Shown in pieces: positions 4,199 through 9,926 of a stretch of 9,926 bases of DNA; positions within the stretch are counted from its first letter, which is position 1, and each line of letters begins with the position of its first letter. Where the stretch lies: NCBI GenBank assembly GCA_017470045.1, contig JAFUFG010000082.1:1-9926 (forward strand), written 5' to 3'. The notes under the pieces were generated by a model. The model saw nothing but the letters and a program-made list of their open reading frames with translations, did no database searches and was not told where the DNA came from. The stretch is from Bacilli bacterium. GTDB lineage: Bacteria > Bacillota_I > Bacilli_A > RF39 > UBA660. Both the position numbers and the translations under genes were made by a program.

Positions 4199-5571
4199 AT
4201 GAAAAAAATGGACTACGAAGAATTATTAAACATAGAAGCATCTACTGGAGCAGATTTCTGTGAAATATTCGAAGAAGATACAGTAGATAAAAACTATAAA
4301 GTATCAGACTCTAAATTAGATGCTATTTCCATTAGTACAACTAGAGGAATAGGATTCCGAATGGTAAAAGATGGAGATGTTTATTATTCTTCAACGAATA
4401 ATTTAGATTTTGATTCTTTAAAAGAAGAAGCAGAGAAACTTAGTCAAAATTTAAAAGGTACAAAAAAAAAACAATTACTTTAAATGATTTAGAAGAGGTT
4501 TATCCACAAGTAAAGTTAGAGCACGAAGACTTCAAAATAGAAGATAAAAAGAAATTATTATTAGATTTAGATAAAAAGATTAGAGATTATTCTGAATATA
4601 TTGAACAAGTGATGGTCGGATTTGTAGAAGAAGATCGTAATATTACGATTGCTAATTCGGAAAAGAAGTTTATTAAATCAAGAAGAGTAAATACTAGATT
4701 CATATGTCAAGTTTATACTTCAAAAGATGGAGTAAAAGAGAAAAGTTTTGTAGATCAAGCTGTGGGAAAAGGATATGAATTCTTAGATGAAATTAATATT
4801 GAAGAACTAGCTTTGAATTGTGCAAGAATAGCTGTGGAAAAATTAGATGCAGAGGACTTTAAAGGAGGAGAACTTCCTGTTATCCTATGTCCTGGTTTTG
4901 GTGCAGTAATATTCCATGAAGCTTGTGGACATGGATTAGAAGCAACTTCTGTTGCACCTAAAATATCCGTATTCTCTGAAAACTTAAATGAAATAGTTGC
5001 ATCTCCAAAAGTAACATTAGTAGATGATGGTACAATGGAAGGATTATGGGGAAGTAACTGTATCGACGATGAAGGATATCCTACAAATCGAAATATCTTA
5101 ATTGAAAACGGAAAACTAAAAACGTTCCTTGTGGATAAAATAAATTCAAAGAAAATGAATCATCCATATAATGGTTGTGGAAGAAGACAAGATTATAATT
5201 ATCCACCTACATCACGAATGAGTAATACGTACTTAATGCCGGGGAAAGATAAAGTAGAAGATATGATTAAGTCAATCGATCTTGGAGTATTCTGTGAAAA
5301 GATGAGCGGTGGTAGTGTTAATCCAGGTACTGGAGAATTTAACTTCGCAGTAGACTCTGCATTCTTAATTGAAAATGGTAAATTGACAAAACGTATTAAA
5401 GGTATAACCTTAATTGGTACAAGTAAAGAAATTTTAAAGAATGTCGAGATGGTATCAGATGATTTATTAATATCTGGAGGATATTGTGGAAGTAAAAGTG
5501 GAATGATTCCAGTAACCATTGGAGAACCAACCATTAAAGTATCAAAAATATTAGTAGGAGGGAAAGAATAA
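4199..5571 (+). CDS. tldD: Metalloprotease TldD, reading frame interrupted at an A10 tract
   Basis: TldD is the catalytic half of the TldD/TldE metallopeptidase, known to degrade flexible peptides and to process microcin B17 and some other peptide products. Two frames make the protein. Frame one runs 4199-4483 (94 aa, MKKMDYEELLNIEASTGADF). The second frame, open from the A-run to 5571, carries the rest. Joined at the A-run they give about 457 aa, a normal TldD length. The zinc motif HEACGH is at about residues 240-245, followed by GLEAT. Conserved downstream blocks include DDEG, GCGRRQDYNYPPTSRMSNTY, GEFNFAVDSAFLI and ISGGYCGSKSG. AGGAGGG lies 9 bases before the first ATG. The ATG at 4609 has no ribosome binding site, so independent restart is unlikely. 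The stop overlaps tldE (TAATG). It could be a pseudogene, a sequence error, or a slippage-decoded gene. Confidence 0.85.
4462..4471 (+). other. A10 homopolymer at the tldD frame break
   Basis: Ten consecutive A residues lie exactly where the TldD reading frame must change. In the upstream frame the codons are ACA AAA AAA AAA CAA TTA CTT TAA, a stop ten bases after the run. Conserved TldD sequence resumes if one A is added (A11), two are lost (A8), or the ribosome slips back one base on A-AAA-AAA. Runs of this length are also prone to RNA polymerase slippage and to sequencing error. Confidence 0.85.
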
Positions 5572-6851
5572 TGACAATAGAAGAATTTATGAAATATGCA
5601 ACAGATGATCACTTCACTAATATACAAATAAATGAATTAACTTCAAATCAAGTAGAAGCATCTTATATTGATGATAAGTTAGAAAATAATGATGCTAGCT
5701 ATACAATCACATATAGTATTAAAGCGGAAAAAAATGGCAAGACTGTTAAAATCTCAACTGACTATTTAGAAAAAAGTATAATTGATTTCTTAAATAGAAA
5801 AGTAGAAAATGAAGATTCTAAATATGAAGATGATTATCTAGAGGATACGACAAATAACAACAGTATTGATGTCAATAAAGTGGAAATACAAGAGCAATTA
5901 GATATGTTAAAAGATGTCTATAAGAAAAAAGAAAAATACACGAATATTAAGTCAATAACTTCAGAATTTTACGGACGTTCAAAAAAAGAGCGTATTGTAA
6001 ATTCGAATGGTGTCGATATGTCAACTACGAATGAAGTTTATGGATTCTATTGTGAAGTAATTGTCGAAGAAGATGGAAAAATCATTAGTCATGATAAATC
6101 GGCATTGAAAACAAACAAAAATGATATTGACGTAAACAAACTTGCAGATGCTGCAATTGAAGAAGCAGAGATAATGATAAACAAAAAAGAATTATCCACA
6201 GGTAAATTTGACATTGTTTTATCGAATGAAGTAGCTGGTTCTGTGATAGCTAATATGATGAGTGGAATCTATGCAAATAACATTCGTGAAAAAATATCTA
6301 TTTATGTAGATAAAAAAGATAAGAAAATTGCCAATAATAAAATAACAATTATGGAAGATCCAAAAAATAAAGATTATCCCGGTAATGAATTATTTGATAA
6401 TGATGGAATTCAAACAACAAAGAAATGTATTGTAAAAGATGGAGTTCTTCAAACTTATCTTTATAACATCAAAGAAGCTAAATTAGCAGGAGTAGAATCT
6501 ACTGGTAATTCATTTAGTGGAATCGGAACTAGAAATATGTATGTAGCACCTGGAGAACTTTCTGAAGAAGAAATTTTTAAGAAGATGAAGAATGGTTTAT
6601 ATATAACTGGCTATATGGGATCATCAAGTACTGCTATTAACATCAGTACAGGAAGTATTTCTCTTCAAATCTTTGGATTTATTATTGAAGATGGAGAGAA
6701 AAAATGTGGATTTGAACCATGCGTTATGACAACCACATTTGACGAATTATTAAATAATGTAGAAGAAGTAGGAAACAATTTAGAGTTCTTTAGTAATGCA
6801 TCTGCTTCTCCTGCACTATACATTAAAAACATTTCTGTCGCTGGAAAATAA
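5571..6851 (+). CDS. tldE: TldE (PmbA), partner subunit of the TldD/TldE protease
   Basis: This 426-aa protein of the TldD/PmbA family overlaps the tldD stop by one base (TAATG), so the two subunits are translationally coupled, as usual for a heterodimer. The HExxxH motif of TldD is absent. The equivalent region (about 219-240, EVAGSVIANMMSGIYANN) keeps the fold but not the zinc ligands, which is normal for TldE. Other family features are NGVDMSTTNEVYGFYCE (about 146-162), GVLQTYLYN, GTRNMYVAPGE, ISTGSISLQIFGFIIEDG and the C-terminal NASASPALYIKNISVAGK. E. coli PmbA is about 450 aa, so this copy is full length. The intact TldE suggests the locus is, or recently was, under selection, which bears on whether the tldD frame break is real. 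Confidence 0.92.
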   Translation: MTIEEFMKYATDDHFTNIQINELTSNQVEASYIDDKLENNDASYTITYSIKAEKNGKTVKISTDYLEKSIIDFLNRKVENEDSKYEDDYLEDTTNNNSIDVNKVEIQEQLDMLKDVYKKKEKYTNIKSITSEFYGRSKKERIVNSNGVDMSTTNEVYGFYCEVIVEEDGKIISHDKSALKTNKNDIDVNKLADAAIEEAEIMINKKELSTGKFDIVLSNEVAGSVIANMMSGIYANNIREKISIYVDKKDKKIANNKITIMEDPKNKDYPGNELFDNDGIQTTKKCIVKDGVLQTYLYNIKEAKLAGVESTGNSFSGIGTRNMYVAPGELSEEEIFKKMKNGLYITGYMGSSSTAINISTGSISLQIFGFIIEDGEKKCGFEPCVMTTTFDELLNNVEEVGNNLEFFSNASASPALYIKNISVAGK

Positions 6852-6911
6852 GAGTTCTTGACAACTTGGAAGTAAAAATAATTTATTAGAGTTGTCTATC
6901 TCTTTTTTTTT
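6850..6911 (+). terminator. Imperfect terminator after tldE
   Basis: GACAACT (6860-6866) pairs with AGTTGTC (6890-6896), and outside an internal loop AAGAG (6850-6854) pairs with CTCTT (6900-6904). A run of nine Ts follows. The inner loop is 23 bases, so it is weaker than the other terminators here. Its right arm also contains the -35 box of the tsaE promoter. Confidence 0.5.
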
Positions 6912-6920
6912 GATTATAAT
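6892..6920 (+). promoter_or_regulatory. Promoter of the tsaE-tsaB-rimI-tsaD operon
   Basis: TTGTCT (6892-6897) and a perfect TATAAT (6915-6920) are 17 bp apart. The spacer holds the T-run of the tldE terminator. The expected start is near 6927, about 13 bases before the tsaE ATG, so the leader is only just long enough for its AGGTGAG ribosome binding site. Confidence 0.7.
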
Positions 6921-6939
6921 TAAATGTAGGTGAGAAAAG

Positions 6940-7398
6940 ATGGATTATAAAATTACAACATACTCTGAAGAAGAGACAATTGAATTAGCACAAAACATAG
7001 AGTCTGAGAAGTTCCCAAACATGGTAATCTGTTTAAGAGGAGACCTTGGTTGTGGAAAGACAATTTTTACAAAAGGGTTCGCCTTAGCAATGGAAGTTAA
7101 GGAAGAAATTACCTCTCCAACCTTTAACATTATTAAAGAATATACTTCTGGAGATATGCCACTATATCATATGGATGTTTATCGTCTAGATGGAAAGGTA
7201 GATGATTTAGGAATCGAAGAATACTACACCAAAGGTGGAGTAACCATTATTGAATGGGCTGATATGATTCCAGATTATTTACCAGAAGAACGTCTAGATA
7301 TTAAAATCAAACATTCTTCAGAAGATGAAGATAAACGTATTATTACCATTACACCATATGGTTATGAATACGAAGATTTATGTGAGGCAGTACTATGA
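6940..7398 (+). CDS. tsaE: TsaE, ATPase of tRNA threonylcarbamoyladenosine synthesis
   Basis: TsaE is the P-loop ATPase that acts with TsaB and TsaD in transferring the threonylcarbamoyl group to A37 of ANN-decoding tRNAs. This copy is 152 aa, the usual length. The Walker A motif GDLGCGKT is at 34-41, the TSPTF switch region at 58-62, MDVYRL at 78-83 and the IIEWAD motif at 103-108. The start is preceded by AGGTGAG with good spacing. The end overlaps tsaB by four bases (ATGA), so the two are coupled. This is the first gene of the operon and an essential-type housekeeping gene in most bacteria. Confidence 0.96.
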   Translation: MDYKITTYSEEETIELAQNIESEKFPNMVICLRGDLGCGKTIFTKGFALAMEVKEEITSPTFNIIKEYTSGDMPLYHMDVYRLDGKVDDLGIEEYYTKGGVTIIEWADMIPDYLPEERLDIKIKHSSEDEDKRIITITPYGYEYEDLCEAVL

Positions 7399-8018
7399 GA
7401 TATTTATATATAGATACATCTTCTAGTTATTTATATACTGCAATAGTTGAGGACGAAAAGTTAGTTTCTGAAGTTAAAGAAGATTTTGGACATACTTTAT
7501 CAGAGAAAGCTTTACCAGAAATGGTTTCTATGTTTGAAAAAAATCATTTAACAGCAAAAGACATTGATAAGATTATTGTAGTAGATGGTCCAGGTAGTTT
7601 TACTGGAATTCGTATTGGTATTACGATTGCAAAAGTATATGCTTGGAGTTTAAAGACACCTATTACAACCATTACTTCTTTAGAAGCAATGGCAGTTTCT
7701 AGTAAAGCAAATACTTATAAAGTACCAATGTTAGATGCTAGAAGAAAATATGTCTTTGGAGCAATCTATGATAAAGACAATAAGGTAGTATTAAAACCTA
7801 GTTATATGAAACTAGAAGATATGAATAAAGAATTAGAAAAATTAGATGATTATGTAGTAATTACGAATGATAAGATTACTGGATATGAGAAACAAGAAAA
7901 CTACGATCCAGATCTAGTAAAAGTAGTAAATACATTCAAAGATAAAAAAGATATCAACCCTCACGCGATTAACCCAGATTATTTAAAGTTAACCGAAGCA
8001 GAAGAGAGTAGACTATAA
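7395..8018 (+). CDS. tsaB: TsaB, scaffold subunit of the t6A-modifying complex
   Basis: TsaB is a catalytically inactive ASKHA-fold paralogue of TsaD. It dimerises with TsaD and recruits TsaE. The protein is 207 aa, slightly shorter than the typical 220-240, with the missing length at the C-terminal side. Diagnostic sequences are the N-terminal IDTSSS (6-11), FGHTLSEKALP (31-41) and GPGSFTGIRIG (65-75), then ITSLEAMA and PMLDARRKYVFGAIY. The start overlaps tsaE (ATGA) and the stop overlaps the next gene (TAATG). Its position between tsaE and rimI/tsaD is the classical Gram-positive order. Confidence 0.95.
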   Translation: MRYLYIDTSSSYLYTAIVEDEKLVSEVKEDFGHTLSEKALPEMVSMFEKNHLTAKDIDKIIVVDGPGSFTGIRIGITIAKVYAWSLKTPITTITSLEAMAVSSKANTYKVPMLDARRKYVFGAIYDKDNKVVLKPSYMKLEDMNKELEKLDDYVVITNDKITGYEKQENYDPDLVKVVNTFKDKKDINPHAINPDYLKLTEAEESRL

Positions 8019-8422
8019 TGATCATTGAACTAAATAGAGAAAACTTAGAAGAATTAGAGAATAATTCTTTTTTGTCCAAAGAGACTGTGGAAAAAGATTT
8101 TGACAGTAATCCTTTTGGAAAATATTTAATTTTAAAGGAAAATCAAGAAATAATTGGTTATCTTTACTATAGTGATATCTATGAAAGAGCAGAAATTAAT
8201 CAGATTGAAATAAATTCTATCCACAGAAACTGTGGAAAAGGTTCAAAATTATTAGAAAAAATGATTTTACTTGTGGATAAAAATATTACATTAGAAGTAA
8301 AAGAAGATAATGTACCTGCTATCAAACTTTATAAGAAGTTTGGTTTTGAAGAAAAAGCCATACGAAAAGGTTATTACAACGGAGTAGATGGTATTTTAAT
8401 GGAAAGAAAAAAGACTCTTTAA
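8018..8422 (+). CDS. rimI: RimI-like GNAT N-acetyltransferase
   Basis: This 134-aa GNAT acetyltransferase would transfer acetyl from acetyl-CoA to an amine. RimI of E. coli acetylates the N-terminal alanine of ribosomal protein S18. The acetyl-CoA loop is RNCGKGSKLL (70-79). Motif B is NVPAIKLYKKFGFE (about 99-112), followed by KGYYNGVDGILMERK, the normal RimI ending. The expected RimI position between tsaB and tsaD supports the name. The first 30 residues are diverged from the usual pattern, and the usual Q/R-x-x-G-x-G/A loop has C in its second variable place, so the substrate is uncertain. It starts on the tsaB stop codon (TAATG), and its own stop lies inside a terminator-like hairpin. Confidence 0.85.
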   Translation: MIIELNRENLEELENNSFLSKETVEKDFDSNPFGKYLILKENQEIIGYLYYSDIYERAEINQIEINSIHRNCGKGSKLLEKMILLVDKNITLEVKEDNVPAIKLYKKFGFEEKAIRKGYYNGVDGILMERKKTL

Positions 8423-8436
8423 AAAAAGAGTCTTTT
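8409..8436 (+). terminator. Hairpin overlapping the rimI stop, possible partial terminator
   Basis: AAAAGACTCTTT and AAAGAGTCTTTT form a perfect 12-bp stem with a four-A loop. It ends in only four Ts, then GTGCTA. The rimI TAA is in the centre. It lies mid-operon, so it would reduce rather than stop transcription into tsaD, or act as an mRNA 3' end. A weak extended -10 (TGCTAAAAT at 8438-8446) just after it might restart transcription for tsaD. Confidence 0.6.
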
Positions 8437-8472
8437 GTGCTAAAATAAGTTCGAATTGAAAAGAGGGATAAT

Positions 8473-9477
8473 ATGAAAGATACATACATATTAGGAATCG
8501 AAAGTAGTTGTGATGAAACAAGTGTTTCTATCGTAAAAAATGGTAGAGAAGAAATTGCAACGGTAATCTCAAGTCAAATTGATATTCATAAAGATTTTGG
8601 TGGAGTTGTTCCAGAAATAGCTTCTCGTCACCATGTAAAAAATGTAACAATGGTATTAGAAGAATGTATGGAAAAAGCGAATATGACGATGGAAGATGTA
8701 GATGCCATCGCAATCACATATGGTCCAGGATTAATTGGTTCTTTATTAATTGGATTAGAGACTGCAAAGACATTAGCTTTCGTATACAATAAACCTCTTA
8801 TTCCAGTACACCATATTGCAGGACATATCTACGCAAATAGTTTAGTAAAAGAAATGCAATTTCCATTACTAGCAGTAGTAGTAAGTGGTGGTCATACAGA
8901 ATTAATTGAAATGAAAGATCATTATAAATTTGATAAGCTAGGTGGAACACTAGATGATGCCATTGGAGAATGTTACGATAAAGTAGCAAGAGTAATTGGT
9001 CTAGAATACCCTGGTGGACCTAAGATTGATAAATTAGCAAAAGAGGGAAAGCCTACTTATAAGTTACCAGTTCCATTAAAAGATGATAGTTATAATTTCT
9101 CATTTAGTGGATTAAAGAGTGCAGTTATTAACTTAGCACATAATGAAGAACAAAGAGGTAATCCGATTCGTGAAGCAGATCTAGCAACTTCTTTCCAAAA
9201 TGTTGCAGTAGAGGCAATTATTACAAAAGTACGTAAAGCAATTCAAGATAGAGGAATTAAGAATGTAATTCTAGCTGGTGGTGTTGCTGCAAATCAAGGA
9301 TTAAGAGAAGCAATGACGAATCTAACAACGGAATTAGGAGTAGATTTTACGGTTCCTCCAATGAAGTATTGTACGGATAATGCAACTATGATTGCTGCTG
9401 CTGGATACTATGCTTACTTAGATGGAAGAAGAGCTGATATGACTCTTAATTCCAAATCACAAGACGAATTAAAATAA
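8473..9477 (+). CDS. tsaD: TsaD, tRNA A37 threonylcarbamoyltransferase
   Basis: TsaD catalyses transfer of threonylcarbamoyl from threonylcarbamoyl-AMP to A37 of tRNA, forming t6A. The 334-aa length is normal. The ASKHA-fold motifs are all present: GIESSCDET at 8-16, VVPEIASRHH near 45-54, ITYGPGLIGSLLIG, the metal-binding HHIAGH (113-118, ligands H114 and H118), SGGHTEL near 138, FSFSGLKSAV, LAGGVAANQGLRE and CTDNATMIA with the third ligand D302. AGAGGGA lies 5-7 bases before the ATG. It is separated from rimI by 50 bases that include a hairpin, so its expression may be tuned apart from tsaE/tsaB. A strong terminator follows. No sign of defect. Confidence 0.97.
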   Translation: MKDTYILGIESSCDETSVSIVKNGREEIATVISSQIDIHKDFGGVVPEIASRHHVKNVTMVLEECMEKANMTMEDVDAIAITYGPGLIGSLLIGLETAKTLAFVYNKPLIPVHHIAGHIYANSLVKEMQFPLLAVVVSGGHTELIEMKDHYKFDKLGGTLDDAIGECYDKVARVIGLEYPGGPKIDKLAKEGKPTYKLPVPLKDDSYNFSFSGLKSAVINLAHNEEQRGNPIREADLATSFQNVAVEAIITKVRKAIQDRGIKNVILAGGVAANQGLREAMTNLTTELGVDFTVPPMKYCTDNATMIAAAGYYAYLDGRRADMTLNSKSQDELK

Positions 9478-9483
9478 GACACA

Positions 9484-9571
9484 AAAAAAGTCATCCATGT
9501 GATGACTTTTTCTTTTACCCACAGCAATTGTGAATAAAATTACCTCTGAACACCAATCAATTGGTTTCATT
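9484..9571 (-). ncRNA. Candidate small RNA, about 88 nt
   Basis: The stretch from the minus-strand promoter start point to the minus-strand face of the tsaD terminator (hairpin plus seven Ts) forms a complete small transcription unit. Its 5' part contains ACCAATTGATTGGT, a short self-complementary element. A 33-codon frame starting ATGAAACCAATT begins almost at the transcript's 5' end without a ribosome binding site and runs through the terminator, so coding is unlikely. I do not recognise a known RNA family (it does not look like 6S, SRP RNA or tmRNA). Confidence 0.3.
9485..9516. terminator. Bidirectional intrinsic terminator after tsaD
   Basis: AAAAAGTCATC and GATGACTTTTT form a perfect 11-bp stem with loop CATGT, followed by TCTTTT on the plus strand. 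On the minus strand the same hairpin ends in seven Ts, so it can also stop transcription coming from the right. Confidence 0.9.
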
Positions 9572-9577
9572 GTATAC

Positions 9578-9606
9578 ATTATAGCATAAAAAACGAAAAA
9601 ATGCAA
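9578..9606 (-). promoter_or_regulatory. Minus-strand promoter between tsaD and the fucO-like gene
   Basis: Reading the minus strand, TTGCAT (9606-9601) and a perfect TATAAT (9583-9578) are exactly 17 bp apart. TG one base before the -10 gives an extended -10. Transcription would start near 9571 and run toward the tsaD terminator. No clear protein-coding gene lies in that direction before the terminator. Confidence 0.55.
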
Positions 9607-9652
9607 ATCGAGTAAAGTTTTATCCAATTTCAAGCCATTCTTTCAAAAATAC

Positions 9653-9681
9653 TTTTCTTCTTTTTAAATAATTGTTATAAT
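9653..9681 (+). promoter_or_regulatory. Extended -10 promoter of the fucO-like gene
   Basis: TATAAT at 9676-9681 is preceded by TG with one base between (TGT-TATAAT). The -35 region 17 bp upstream (TTTTCT) is poor, as is common with an extended -10. The start would be near 9688, just before the GGGAGG ribosome binding site. Confidence 0.5.
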
Positions 9682-9705
9682 GATAGAGAATAGGGAGGCT
9701 AGATG

Positions 9706-9926
9706 ATGGTAAATAGAGTTGTTTTAAATGAGACATCTTATTTTGGTCGTGGAGCTAGAAATAATTTAGCAACAGAAATCAAATCAAGGGGATTTCACAA
9801 GATATTATTAGTAACGGATAAAACGTTATTCGAAACAAAGGTAGTAGATATGGTAACTAGAGTATTAGAACATAATACCATTGGTTACTATTTATTTTAT
9901 GATATTAAACCAAATCCTACCTTAAA
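9706..9926 (+). CDS. fucO: Iron-dependent alcohol dehydrogenase, lactaldehyde reductase type (5' part)
   Basis: The window holds the first 73 or so residues of a group III iron-type alcohol dehydrogenase. MVNRVVLNETSYFGRGAR at the start, GFHKILLVTDKTLF (about 30-43) with the nucleotide-fold strand, and YDIKPNPT at the end of the visible part closely fit lactaldehyde reductase (FucO), which interconverts L-lactaldehyde and 1,2-propanediol using NAD(H). The iron-binding histidines and aspartate lie beyond the window. There are two adjacent ATG codons (9703, 9706). I chose 9706 because GGGAGG is 7 bases upstream of it and only 4 from the other. The gene has its own promoter and begins a new transcription unit. 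Other propanediol-type dehydrogenases share this N-terminus, so substrate is not certain. Confidence 0.8.
   Translation, partial: MVNRVVLNETSYFGRGARNNLATEIKSRGFHKILLVTDKTLFETKVVDMVTRVLEHNTIGYYLFYDIKPNPTL

Noticed and set aside
4609..5571. Independent short TldD translated from the ATG at 4609
   Set aside because: No Shine-Dalgarno sequence precedes this ATG, and conserved TldD-type sequence continues upstream in the same frame to the A-run, so it is an internal methionine.
5199..5627. A 142-codon minus-strand open frame opposite the end of tldD and start of tldE
   Set aside because: It mirrors strongly conserved TldD/TldE coding sequence, has no ribosome binding site, and its translation is low-complexity hydrophobic with scattered prolines, typical of an antisense shadow.
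6858..6886. A TTGACA at 6858-6863 as the -35 of another promoter
   Set aside because: At 16-18 bp downstream there is only A/T-rich sequence with no good -10. The bases are better explained as the left arm of the tldE terminator.
9470..9570. A 33-codon minus-strand peptide gene starting MKPIDWCSEV
   Set aside because: It has no ribosome binding site, the ATG sits at about the predicted transcript start, and the frame reads through a strong terminator hairpin.

Overview
The window joins the right end of a prophage to ordinary chromosome in a low-GC Bacillota bacterium. The base composition is very AT-rich, Shine-Dalgarno sites are strong (AGGAGG type), and TGA is used as a stop (for example at the end of tsaE), so the code is standard bacterial and not the Mycoplasma code. 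Gene families and organisation suggest an uncultured gut Bacilli or Erysipelotrichia-like organism. That placement is inference.

Positions 1-2382 are the distal late operon of a tailed phage, all on the plus strand. It runs: a tail-associated small protein, a 34-aa CD1375-like protein, a membrane-anchored coiled-coil protein, a holin-like protein, a DUF6275 protein, a 30-aa acidic micro-protein and an N-acetylmuramoyl-L-alanine amidase. The genes are tightly packed or overlap as TAATG, and the run ends at a strong intrinsic terminator. This is a lysis module: the holin would open the membrane and the amidase would cut peptidoglycan.

Positions 2383-4030 hold a separately transcribed cassette between the lysis module and the chromosome. 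A consensus sigma-A promoter (TTGACA, 17 bp, TATAAT) carries a perfect 18-bp palindrome over its -35 box and spacer. It drives a 54-aa orphan, a stretch with three consecutive inverted repeats, a membrane-anchored glucosaminidase-type wall hydrolase and a ribbon-helix-helix protein. A convergent minus-strand gene resembles small phage HNH nucleases and has its own promoter containing an 11-bp-period direct repeat. The prophage end (att) should lie between about 4005 and 4131, but it cannot be fixed from this window alone.

Positions 4132-9926 are chromosomal. tldD and tldE encode the two halves of the TldD/TldE metallopeptidase. tldD is interrupted by a frame break at a run of ten A residues, so it is broken, mis-assembled, or decoded by slippage. 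Next comes the operon tsaE-tsaB-rimI-tsaD. Its Tsa proteins transfer threonylcarbamoyl to A37 of ANN-decoding tRNAs, and RimI is an N-acetyltransferase often carried in the same operon. A possible small minus-strand RNA lies between tsaD and the last gene. The window ends inside a fucO-like iron-dependent alcohol dehydrogenase.

The most notable points are the tldD frame break, the operator-bearing cassette with its structured leader, and the candidate antisense small RNA. No CRISPR array, rRNA, tRNA or insertion sequence was seen.
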